Origin: Burkholderiales bacterium
GTDB taxonomy: Bacteria; Pseudomonadota; Gammaproteobacteria; Burkholderiales; Burkholderiaceae_C
Direction of reading: 5' to 3'
Length of the DNA stretch: 49,861 bases
Assembly: GCA_025350145.1 (NCBI GenBank)
Contig: JANXYH010000047.1
Location: 1 to 49,861 of the forward strand
The notes beneath the pieces were generated by a model. The model worked only from the letters and a program-made list of their open reading frames with translations. It was not told where the DNA came from and did no database searches. Position 1 is the first letter of the stretch. Every line of letters begins with the position of its first letter. Shown here one piece after another: positions 38,114 through 49,861 of this stretch. The translations under genes were made by a program, and so were the position numbers.

Positions 38114-38455
38114 ATGCCCCTGCCGCCCGTTCTGCGCCTTGCCGCGCCCCTGCTGTGCCTGAGCTTGGCGCTGGGCGCCGCCCGCGCCGCCGACCTGGAA
38201 GTCACGCTCGTCATCAAGGGCCACCGCTTCGAGCCGGCGGAGCTGAAAGTGCCGGCCGGGCAGCGCGTGCGGCTGCTGATCCACAACCAGGATGCCAGCG
38301 CCGAAGAGTTCGAGAGCCACAGCCTGAACCGCGAAAAGATCATCCCCGGCGGCGCCAAGGTCAGCCTCTACATCGGCCCGCTCAAGCCCGGCCGTTACCG
38401 CTTCTATGGCGAGTACAACGAAGCCACCGCCCAGGGCGTGGTGATCGCCGAATAG
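38114..38455 (+). CDS. Periplasmic cupredoxin-like iron-uptake protein (FtrB-like)
   Basis: 113 residues. An N-terminal signal peptide (to about AARA, residue 25) is followed by a cupredoxin-type beta-sandwich: LVIKGHRFEPAELKVPAGQRVRLLIHNQD, EEFESHSL and KPGRYRFYGEYNEATAQGVV. Related small cupredoxins pair with FTR1 permeases in FtrABCD-type iron systems of Bordetella and Burkholderia, where they are thought to oxidise Fe(II) for uptake. The type-1 copper Cys is absent: the usual C-x-x-H region reads GEYNEATAQ, so copper redox activity is doubtful. It is the first gene of the Fur-controlled operon and lies 21 bases before the permease gene. Confidence 0.85.
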   Translation: MPLPPVLRLAAPLLCLSLALGAARAADLEVTLVIKGHRFEPAELKVPAGQRVRLLIHNQDASAEEFESHSLNREKIIPGGAKVSLYIGPLKPGRYRFYGEYNEATAQGVVIAE

Positions 38456-38476
38456 GCCGGCACCGCCCGCACTGCC

Positions 38477-39289
38477 ATGTTTGCCATCGCCCTGATCGTC
38501 TTCCGCGAGTCGCTGGAAGCGGCCTTGCTGCTGGGCATCGTCGCTGCCGCGACCCAAAACCTGGCCGGGCGCTGGCGCTGGCTGGGCGCTGGCGTGGTGA
38601 TCGGCAGCCTGGGGGCGTTGACTCTGGCGCTGCTGGCCGGCCGGATCAGCGCCTGGCTCGATGGCGTAGGCCAGGATGTCGTCAACATTGGCGTGCTGGC
38701 GGCGGCACTGGCGATGCTGCTCTGGCATTGCATCTGGGTCAGCGGTCATGCCCGCGAAAGCGCCGTGCAGGCGCGCCAACTGAGCCAGTCTGCGTCGACC
38801 GGCAAGGGCAGGCCCTGGTCGCTGCTGGTCGCGGTCGCCCTGGTGGTCTTGCGCGAAGGCGCCGAGGCGGTGCTGTTCGTCAGCGGCGCGATGGTCGACC
38901 CGGTTGGTGGCGGCGCGGGCGCCGTCTTGCTGGCCGGCGCGCTCGGCCTGGGCGCCGGCCTGCTGGTCGGGGCGCTGCTCTACGCCGGCCTGGCGCGCAT
39001 TCCGATGCGCCATGTCTTCAGCGCCACCAACGGCTTGATCGCGCTGCTGGCCGGCTCGCTGGCCAGCCAGTTGGCGCGCGCCCTGGCCCAGGCAGGGTTG
39101 TTCGAGCTGGGCAGCGCGCCACTGTGGGACAGCTCGGCCCTGCTGCCACAGCACTCCGTCATGGGCACGCTTTTGCATGCCTTGGCCGGCTATGACGCCC
39201 AGCCTTCGACCGCGCAACTGGCGTTCTATGTCGCCGCGCTGGCCCTGATCGCTGCCGGCACCCGGCTGCGCAGGCGCCGCCCGGGCTGA
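38477..39289 (+). CDS. FTR1-family high-affinity iron permease
   Basis: 270 residues with about seven membrane helices. The two iron-path R-E-x-x-E motifs are intact: RESLE at 10-14 and REGAE at 126-130. The length equals that of FtrC/EfeU-type permeases. It works with the cupredoxin protein before it. Companions such as the P19-type FtrA, the ferredoxin-like FtrD or the EfeOB proteins are not present, and a possible outer-membrane protein follows. Confidence 0.93.
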   Translation: MFAIALIVFRESLEAALLLGIVAAATQNLAGRWRWLGAGVVIGSLGALTLALLAGRISAWLDGVGQDVVNIGVLAAALAMLLWHCIWVSGHARESAVQARQLSQSASTGKGRPWSLLVAVALVVLREGAEAVLFVSGAMVDPVGGGAGAVLLAGALGLGAGLLVGALLYAGLARIPMRHVFSATNGLIALLAGSLASQLARALAQAGLFELGSAPLWDSSALLPQHSVMGTLLHALAGYDAQPSTAQLAFYVAALALIAAGTRLRRRRPG

Positions 39290-39325
39290 TTCCCAAGCCT
39301 GATTCCCAACCCTGACGCTGAAAGC

Positions 39326-40093
39326 ATGACGATGCGAACCGCAGTCGCAGCGGGGGCCTTGTTCGCCCTCGCCCTCTCCACCCTGGCCCTGTCACCCGGC
39401 GCCCAGGCCGGCGCATCGGACTATGTGCTGGTGCCTGTCGTCGAAGAAGGCGAGCGCGAAATCGACTTCAAGGCCGGCTTCGCCCGCGCCCGAGACGGCA
39501 GCCGCAGCGGCCAGCAATCGACAGGCCTGGGCTGGGGGATCAACCGCTTCTGGTTCACCGAGCTCTATGCCAAATGGCACCAGGAGCCGGGCGCGGCCAG
39601 CGGCTTCGATGCCTGGGAGTGGGAGAACCGGTTTCAACTCAGCGAGACCGGCAAGTACCCGCTGGAGATCGGCCTGCTGCTGGAAATCGAACGCCCCAAG
39701 GACCGCAGCGAGGGCTACGAGCTGCGCTGGGGGCCGCTGCTGCAGGCCGACCTGGACCGGGTCGTCGACGGCCTGCAGGCCAACCTGAACCTGCTCTGGC
39801 AGAAGCATGTGCGCGTAGCCGGTGGCGAGCCGGCGCGGCTGTTCGGCCAATGGCAATTGAAGCTGCGCTGGCGACCTGAACTGGAGTACGGGCTGCAGGG
39901 CTTTGCCGACCTCGGCCCGTGGCAAGCCTCCCGCCCGGCCACCCAGCGCCCGCAGAACGCTGGTCCGGCGATCTTTGGCCGATTCAAACTCGGCACGCGC
40001 CAGGTTCTCAAGTACAACGCCGGCCTGCTGCTCGGCCTGAACCGCGACGCCCCGCGGCAGACGCTGCGGCTGCAGATCGAGCTGGAGTTCTAG
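39326..40093 (+). CDS. Putative outer-membrane beta-barrel protein of the iron operon
   Basis: 255 residues. A signal peptide (hydrophobic ALFALALSTLALS, cut near AQA) precedes a mature domain with alternating aromatic strands (WGINRFWFTELYAKWHQEP, LQADLDRV, LRWRPELEYGLQGFADLG) and ends in Phe (LRLQIELEF). This is the pattern of small outer-membrane barrels recognised by the BAM complex. No family name is certain. The gene lies 36 bases after FTR1 on the same strand, so it is probably co-regulated by Fur. A second in-frame ATG two codons in is an alternative start. Confidence 0.72.
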   Translation: MTMRTAVAAGALFALALSTLALSPGAQAGASDYVLVPVVEEGEREIDFKAGFARARDGSRSGQQSTGLGWGINRFWFTELYAKWHQEPGAASGFDAWEWENRFQLSETGKYPLEIGLLLEIERPKDRSEGYELRWGPLLQADLDRVVDGLQANLNLLWQKHVRVAGGEPARLFGQWQLKLRWRPELEYGLQGFADLGPWQASRPATQRPQNAGPAIFGRFKLGTRQVLKYNAGLLLGLNRDAPRQTLRLQIELEF

Positions 40094-40102
40094 TCGCCGG
40101 GT

Positions 40103-40177
40103 GACCTCAGCGCCGAAAGCGCCAGCCGACCTCAGCGCCGAAAGCGCCGGCCGATTTCAGCGCCTGAAGCGCCCGTC
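40103..40177. repeat. Three 25-bp tandem repeats at the end of a binding-protein gene
   Basis: Units GACCTCAGCGCCGAAAGCGCC-AGCC, GACCTCAGCGCCGAAAGCGCC-GGCC and the diverged GATTTCAGCGCCTGAAGCGCC-CGTC. The last unit contains the C-terminal codons and stop of the minus-strand binding protein. The first two are noncoding copies beyond the stop in the convergent spacer. Confidence 0.85.
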
Positions 40178-41269
40178 GGCACCAATGATCGACAGGTCCG
40201 AGTAGTCCACCCCGGTGTGGTCGGCGGCGCTGTAGCTCAGCTCCAGCCCGCCGATGTCGACCCGCTTGAAGGTCTCAAGTGCGTTTTTGATGGCTTCGCG
40301 GGTCGGGTTCCGGCCGGCGCGGCGCAGCGCCTCGACCAGCACCTTGGCGGCGGCGTAGCCCTCGACCATCGCCGGGGTGACCTCGGCATGGGTGGTGGCG
40401 GCCAGCCGGTCGGTCAGCTCCTTGATGATCGGCGTGCTCAAGGAACGCTCCGACGGAAAGACCTGGCTGACGACCACGCCGCGGGCGTTCTCGCCCAGCG
40501 ATTTGACGAATCCCGAGGCGGCGTTGTTGGACAAGGTGACGATCTGCGCCCGCGACCCGGCGGCGCGGATCGCGGCCACGCCGTCCACCACCTGGGTGCC
40601 GGCGCCGACGAAGAGCACCGCCTGGGCCTCGGCCTGGAGAATCTTCGGCACCACCGGCTTGAAATCAGGCTTGCTGCGGTCGTACTTCTCGTGCAGCACG
40701 GGGGCCTTCTTGGCCACCGCAAAGCCCTTCATTGCGCCGGCCACGCCGTCATCGCCAAAGGTGTCGTTGGACTGCAGCAGCACGATCCGCTCCATGCCAG
40801 TGCTGAGCAGGTGCCGCACCGCGTGCTCGGCCTCGCGCTGGTAGGTGGCGCGGACATTGAACACCCAGGGGTTGACCGGCTCGTGCAGCAGCATCGCGCC
40901 GGTCGAAGGTGCGATCAGCGTGATCTTGTGCTCCTTGAGCAGCGGCAGGATGGCCTGGGTCTGCGGCGTGCCACGGCTGAAGAACAGCGCCAACACGCCC
41001 TGGTCGATCAGCTTCTTGGCGTTCTCAGCCGCCAGCTTGGCGTCGAACTTGTCGTCCAGCGAGATCAGCTCGATCTTCTGCCCCAGCACCCCGCCGCGCT
41101 CGTTGACGGCCGCCAGGTAGGCCTTGGCGCCGTCGGTGCCTTCCTTGACACCCGAGGCCACCGGCCCAGTGAAGCTGGAGGTCTGGCCGATGCGCAGTTG
41201 CGCCTGGCTGGTGCCGGCGCAGAGCCAGAGGCAGGCTATCAGCACCACGGGGGAAAACAGCTTGACCAT
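40157..41269 (-). CDS. Second ABC substrate-binding protein (LivK-like), orphan
   Basis: 370 residues. The signal peptide MVKLFSPVVLIACLWLCAGTSQAQ is followed by a Leu/Ile/Val-binding-protein fold: LRIGQTSSFTGPVASGVKEGTDGAKAYL, IELISLDDKFDAKLAAENAKKLI and LFFSRGTPQTQAILPLL. GGAG lies upstream of the ATG. No permease or ATPase lies beside it, and it reads opposite to the iron operon and uvrA. It resembles the periplasmic binding proteins that Burkholderiales carry in many copies and may feed the Liv importer upstream or act in sensing. Its C-terminal codons are part of a 25-bp tandem repeat. Confidence 0.9.
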   Translation of the reverse strand: MVKLFSPVVLIACLWLCAGTSQAQLRIGQTSSFTGPVASGVKEGTDGAKAYLAAVNERGGVLGQKIELISLDDKFDAKLAAENAKKLIDQGVLALFFSRGTPQTQAILPLLKEHKITLIAPSTGAMLLHEPVNPWVFNVRATYQREAEHAVRHLLSTGMERIVLLQSNDTFGDDGVAGAMKGFAVAKKAPVLHEKYDRSKPDFKPVVPKILQAEAQAVLFVGAGTQVVDGVAAIRAAGSRAQIVTLSNNAASGFVKSLGENARGVVVSQVFPSERSLSTPIIKELTDRLAATTHAEVTPAMVEGYAAAKVLVEALRRAGRNPTREAIKNALETFKRVDIGGLELSYSAADHTGVDYSDLSIIGADGRFRR

Positions 41270-41413
41270 CGCTACTCCTGGCAGGCGTCGGTGATTGGTG
41301 CGGGCGTGAGGACGTGGCAGTTTAGGCGCAGTCGGTTGCGCACCGGCCAGGACCTGCCCGGCCAGCCTGGGGGCTGCATAGAATGCCCCGCTGCACTCCT
41401 GGACGACCCCCAC

Positions 41414-47303
<5,890 letters not shown>

Positions 47304-47308
<5 letters not shown>

Positions 47309-47325
47309 GCCTGGGCATGCTCAGC
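47304..47325 (+). terminator. Possible hairpin at the end of uvrA
   Basis: GCTGAGC, eight-base loop, GCTCAGC, beginning at the uvrA stop. There is no T-run, so it may be a weak or Rho-assisted terminator, or only a coincidental hairpin. Confidence 0.35.
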
Positions 47326-47355
47326 CCATCCGACGCTGGCGCCGGACAGGGCAGT

Positions 47356-47766
47356 TCACTCCCACGGGTTGATGAGATCAACGCCCATGGGCTGGAAATC
47401 GGCGAGGTTGCGTGTGACCAACTTCAGGCGATGAACCAACGCCGTGGCGGCGATCAGGGCATCGCGTTCAGGACCAGGGTCGGGCACATGAAGCTGGGCG
47501 CAGCGTTGTGCGACGGCCGTGTCTACCGCAAGGATGCGGCCGGCAAAAGCCGGCAAGATGACGCTGTCTATCCAGCTTCGCAACACGGCGCCTTGAGCCA
47601 CGTCGCGCCGCGCCAATAGCAAGGTACCGGCCTCGATTTCCAAGATCGTGATCGCCGACAGGTAGAACTGGGTGTGGTCAACCGCTCGCGCCCAGGACGC
47701 GACCCGAGCATCGGCACGAGCCGGTCGGCGCAATTCAGACAGCACGTTGGTGTCGAGCAGAAACAT
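47356..47766 (-). CDS. VapC-type PIN-domain toxin
   Basis: 136-residue ribonuclease toxin of a type II toxin-antitoxin system. The PIN fold begins MFLLDTNVLSELRR with Asp5. Further acids at Glu43 (ILEIEAG), Asp102 (ERDALIAATAL) and Asp123 (LADFQP) complete the catalytic cluster. Family members usually cut tRNA or rRNA. The ATG overlaps the antitoxin stop (TGATG), typical of a toxin coupled to its antitoxin. It reads opposite to both flanking uvrA genes. Confidence 0.88.
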   Translation of the reverse strand: MFLLDTNVLSELRRPARADARVASWARAVDHTQFYLSAITILEIEAGTLLLARRDVAQGAVLRSWIDSVILPAFAGRILAVDTAVAQRCAQLHVPDPGPERDALIAATALVHRLKLVTRNLADFQPMGVDLINPWE

Positions 47767-48023
47767 CAGCTCAAGTCCGGAACGCGCAACGGGCCAGCGC
47801 CCAGGCGCGGCGGATCGAACTCGATGGCGTCGCTGCCGGGCATGGCTATGGCGTCCAGCAAACTCTTCGACGGCCCGGCCAGGCGCTGATACGCCGCGTG
47901 CCGCAGCAGCACATAGGCCGGGCGGCCACGGTCGGTGATGAACACCGGCCCAGCCTCGGCCGCGCGCTTGGCTTGGCTGACATCCTGGTTGAACTCGCGG
48001 CTGGAAAATCTGGTGATGTTCAC
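47766..48023 (-). CDS. Phd/YefM-family antitoxin
   Basis: 85 residues, start GTG, with AGAGG 7-11 bases upstream. The N-terminal part has the Phd/YefM DNA-binding fold (ITRFSSREFNQDVSQAKRAAEAGPVFITDRGRPAYVLL). The remaining acidic C-terminal tail should bind the toxin. It is first in the operon, before the toxin, and a palindrome lies just upstream for autoregulation. The pairing of a Phd-type antitoxin with a VapC-type toxin is common. Confidence 0.88.
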   Translation of the reverse strand: MNITRFSSREFNQDVSQAKRAAEAGPVFITDRGRPAYVLLRHAAYQRLAGPSKSLLDAIAMPGSDAIEFDPPRLGAGPLRVPDLS

Positions 48024-48033
48024 GACACACCTC

Positions 48034-48056
48034 TAGGACACATTTGTATGTGCCTA
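48034..48056 (-). promoter_or_regulatory. Operator palindrome of the toxin-antitoxin pair
   Basis: TAGG-a-CACAT-TTGT-ATGTG-CCTA: a nine-pair inverted repeat with one bulged base, ten bases before the antitoxin GTG. The position fits autorepression by the Phd-type protein. Confidence 0.65.
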
Positions 48057-48148
48057 CAGTAATACATCCATGGGCGGATCGCCAGCGCAAAGTAGCAACG
48101 TACCCCGCAATGCTTGGCGTGCTTTGCCTGACTTTGCTACTGGCAAAT

Positions 48149-48330
48149 CTACGACCTCGACGAGCCCACCGTCGGCCTGCACATGGCCGACGTCGAACGC
48201 CTGATCCGGGTGCCGCACCGCCTCGTCGCCGCCGGCCACAGCGTGGTCGTGATCGAACACGACCTGGACCTGAGCGCCGAAGCCGACTGGGTCATCGACC
48301 TCGGCCCCGAAGGCGGCGACGCCGGCGGCC
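48149..48330 (+). repeat. Near-copy of uvrA bases 47041-47222
   Basis: 182 bases matching the end of the last ATPase module of the long uvrA, offset 1108 bases, with four mismatches (48154, 48164, 48213, 48273), about 98% identical. Similarity to that region stops abruptly at 48330, where the sequence switches to match an earlier part of uvrA (from about 44438) at a clearly lower identity. Identity also stops sharply at the left end, right next to the toxin-antitoxin module. Confidence 0.93.
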
Positions 48331-49861
48331 AGATCGTCTGCGTCGGCACGCCCGAAGACGTCAAGCACCATGCCAGCTCGCACACCGGCAAGGCGCTCGC
48401 CGAATACGACGTGGCCATGGGCATCGGCGGGCACAAGGTCGAAGAAGGCGTGCCCTTGCAATACCTCGTCAAACAGCAGCGCGCCGAGCGCCGCGTGATC
48501 GACGAGACCATCCGCATCGTCAACGCGCGCGAGCACAACCTGAAGTCGCTCGATGTCAGCATCCCGCGCGGCAAGTTCAGCGTGGTGACCGGCGTCTCGG
48601 GCTCGGGCAAGTCGACGCTTGCGTTCGACATTCTTTTCAACGAAGGCCAGCGCCGCTACCTCGAATCGCTCAACGCCTATGCCCGCAGCATCGTGCAGCC
48701 GGCGGGGCGGCCCGAGGTCGACGCGGTCTACGGCATTCCGCCGACGGTCGCGATCGAGCAGCGCCTGAGCCGCGGTGGCCGCAAAAGCACAGTCGCGACC
48801 ACCACCGAGGTCTGGCACTTTCTGCGGCTGCTCTACGTCAAGCTCGGGCTGCAGCATTGCGTCAACGACGGCTCGCCGGTCAAGCCGCAAAGCGCCGAGA
48901 GCATCGCGGCGCAACTGCTGCGCGACCCGGAGCACGGTGGTCACAGAGGTCAACACGTCGGCCTGCTCGCGCCGCTGGTCGTCGCTCGCAAGGGCGTCTA
49001 CACCGACCTCGCCAAATGGGCCAAGGGCCGCGGCCACACCCACTTGCGCGTCGACGGTGAATTCTTGAAGGTCGACCCATGGCCGCGGCTCGACCGCTTC
49101 AAAGAGCACACGCTGGAGCTGCCGGTCGGCGACATCGTGGTCAGTGCCGACAACGAAGCCGAACTGCGCGCAATGCTCGCGAGCGCGCTCGAACTCGGCA
49201 AGGGCGTGATGCACCTGCTCGCGCCGCTCGATGGCCTGCAAGGTGCGATGGCCGCAGGCGGTGCCACCGCGCACATCGGCAGCGTCAAGGTGTTTTCGAC
49301 CAAGCGCGCGTGCCCGACCTGCGGCACCAGCTACCCCGAGCTCGACCCGCGCATGTTCAGCTACAACAGCAAGCACGGCTGGTGCACCACCTGCGTCGGC
49401 ACCGGTCTGAAACTCACGCGTGAACAGCGCAAGGCGTACGACGACTCGGTGCGCGACGACGCCGACAAAGGCCGCGAACAGTCGTTTCCGTCCGAAGAAC
49501 AAGAGGTCGAGGGCGTGGTCGACCAGCCTTGCCCCGACTGCGCCGGCACCCGGCTCAACCCGGCCTCGCGGCGGGTCACTTTCGAAGCCGAGCCGATCAC
49601 CGCGATCGGGCGGTGGTCGGTCGCCGATGCGCGGGTGTGGGTCAAGGCACTCGCGCTCAAAGGCCGCGATGCCGAGATCGCCCGCGACGTGGTCAGCGAG
49701 ATCGAGAGCCGGCTGCAGTTTCTCGAAGACGTGGGCCTCGGCTACCTCACGCTCGACCGCGCTGCGCCCACCTTGAGCGGCGGCGAGGCCCAGCGCATTC
49801 GCCTCGCGGCGCAGCTCGGCAGCAACCTGCAGGGCGTCTGCTACGTGCTCGACGAGCCGAC
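48183..49861 (+). CDS. Second UvrA-like gene, chimeric 5' end, runs off the window
   Basis: Open frame from 48183 (first ATG after an in-frame stop at 48129) to the last base, at least 559 residues, with no frameshift seen. After the copied segment it follows the linker and second half of the long UvrA: the third ATPase module (Walker A GVSGSGKST at 137-145), the UvrB-binding-like region (EHTLELPVGDI), the zinc-type CPTCGTSYPE and CPDCAG loops, and LSGGEAQRIRL. Protein identity to the neighbour looks about three-quarters, and codons such as CTC, GCG and AAA are used more than in the neighbour. It may encode a normal-length UvrA, or be a 5'-truncated relic of a second long uvrA. No promoter or ribosome binding site of its own is clear. 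Confidence 0.75.
   Translation, partial: MADVERLIRVPHRLVAAGHSVVVIEHDLDLSAEADWVIDLGPEGGDAGGQIVCVGTPEDVKHHASSHTGKALAEYDVAMGIGGHKVEEGVPLQYLVKQQRAERRVIDETIRIVNAREHNLKSLDVSIPRGKFSVVTGVSGSGKSTLAFDILFNEGQRRYLESLNAYARSIVQPAGRPEVDAVYGIPPTVAIEQRLSRGGRKSTVATTTEVWHFLRLLYVKLGLQHCVNDGSPVKPQSAESIAAQLLRDPEHGGHRGQHVGLLAPLVVARKGVYTDLAKWAKGRGHTHLRVDGEFLKVDPWPRLDRFKEHTLELPVGDIVVSADNEAELRAMLASALELGKGVMHLLAPLDGLQGAMAAGGATAHIGSVKVFSTKRACPTCGTSYPELDPRMFSYNSKHGWCTTCVGTGLKLTREQRKAYDDSVRDDADKGREQSFPSEEQEVEGVVDQPCPDCAGTRLNPASRRVTFEAEPITAIGRWSVADARVWVKALALKGRDAEIARDVVSEIESRLQFLEDVGLGYLTLDRAAPTLSGGEAQRIRLAAQLGSNLQGVCYVLDEP

Noticed and set aside
40217..41413. N-terminal extension of the long uvrA frame
   Set aside because: It overlaps the whole divergent binding-protein gene, which has a clear signal peptide and family motifs.
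41270..41413. LexA (SOS) box before uvrA
   Set aside because: No CTGT-N8-ACAG word or close variant is seen; only a weak TAGAAT -10-like word (41379-41384) without a good -35 partner.

Overview
The window is high-GC, densely coded DNA of a betaproteobacterium, most likely a Burkholderiales member. The supporting evidence is the codon usage (GCC, CTG and GGC dominate), a double-length UvrA, an FtrBC-like iron uptake locus, a PEP-CTERM/PrsK-PrsR-PrsT locus and a MarR-RND operon. The genus cannot be read from the sequence. No rRNA, tRNA, CRISPR array, phage or insertion sequence was seen.

Layout. 1-3452 (minus): a central-carbon operon tkt, a small secreted PKD-like protein and gap (cut by the window edge). 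3605-5508 (plus): murU-like uridylyltransferase overlapping a UbiH-type FAD monooxygenase. 5665-19421: a PEP-CTERM/exopolysaccharide region. It holds a PEP-CTERM protein with a visible -24/-12 sigma-54 promoter, an FtsX-type permease with a LolA-like protein, the TPR lipoprotein PrsT, the sigma-54 activator PrsR, the histidine kinase PrsK, an N-acyl-amino-acid-synthase-like protein fused to a PilZ domain, and a polyprenyl-phosphate sugar transferase. It looks less GC-rich than its flanks. The exosortase itself is not here. 19692-23144: an unknown membrane-anchored protein, an asparaginase and a DUF429 protein. 23247-28542 (plus): MarR regulator, RND adaptor and RND pump. 28547-33026: alpha/beta hydrolase, Lhr-like DEXH helicase and an orphan four-helix-bundle sensor-like membrane protein.

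33152-37987 (plus): a complete branched-chain amino-acid-type ABC importer (binding protein, LivG, LivF, LivH, LivM). 38048-40093 (plus): a Fur-box-controlled iron locus (cupredoxin, FTR1 permease, outer-membrane-like protein). 40157-41269 (minus): a second Liv-type binding protein without its own permease. 41414-47308 (plus): a 1964-residue UvrA with four ATP-binding modules. 47356-48023 (minus): a Phd/VapC-type toxin-antitoxin pair. 48149-49861 (plus): a second, diverged UvrA-like reading frame. Its first 182 bases are a near-copy of the 3' end of the first uvrA, and it runs off the window.

How the parts fit. The PrsK/PrsR pair probably activates the PEP-CTERM gene about 6 kb away through RpoN. 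The acyltransferase-PilZ and sugar transferase genes point to c-di-GMP-linked production of an extracellular matrix. The 3' end (long uvrA, toxin-antitoxin, chimeric second uvrA) is the most irregular stretch and records either recombination between uvrA paralogues or an assembly join.
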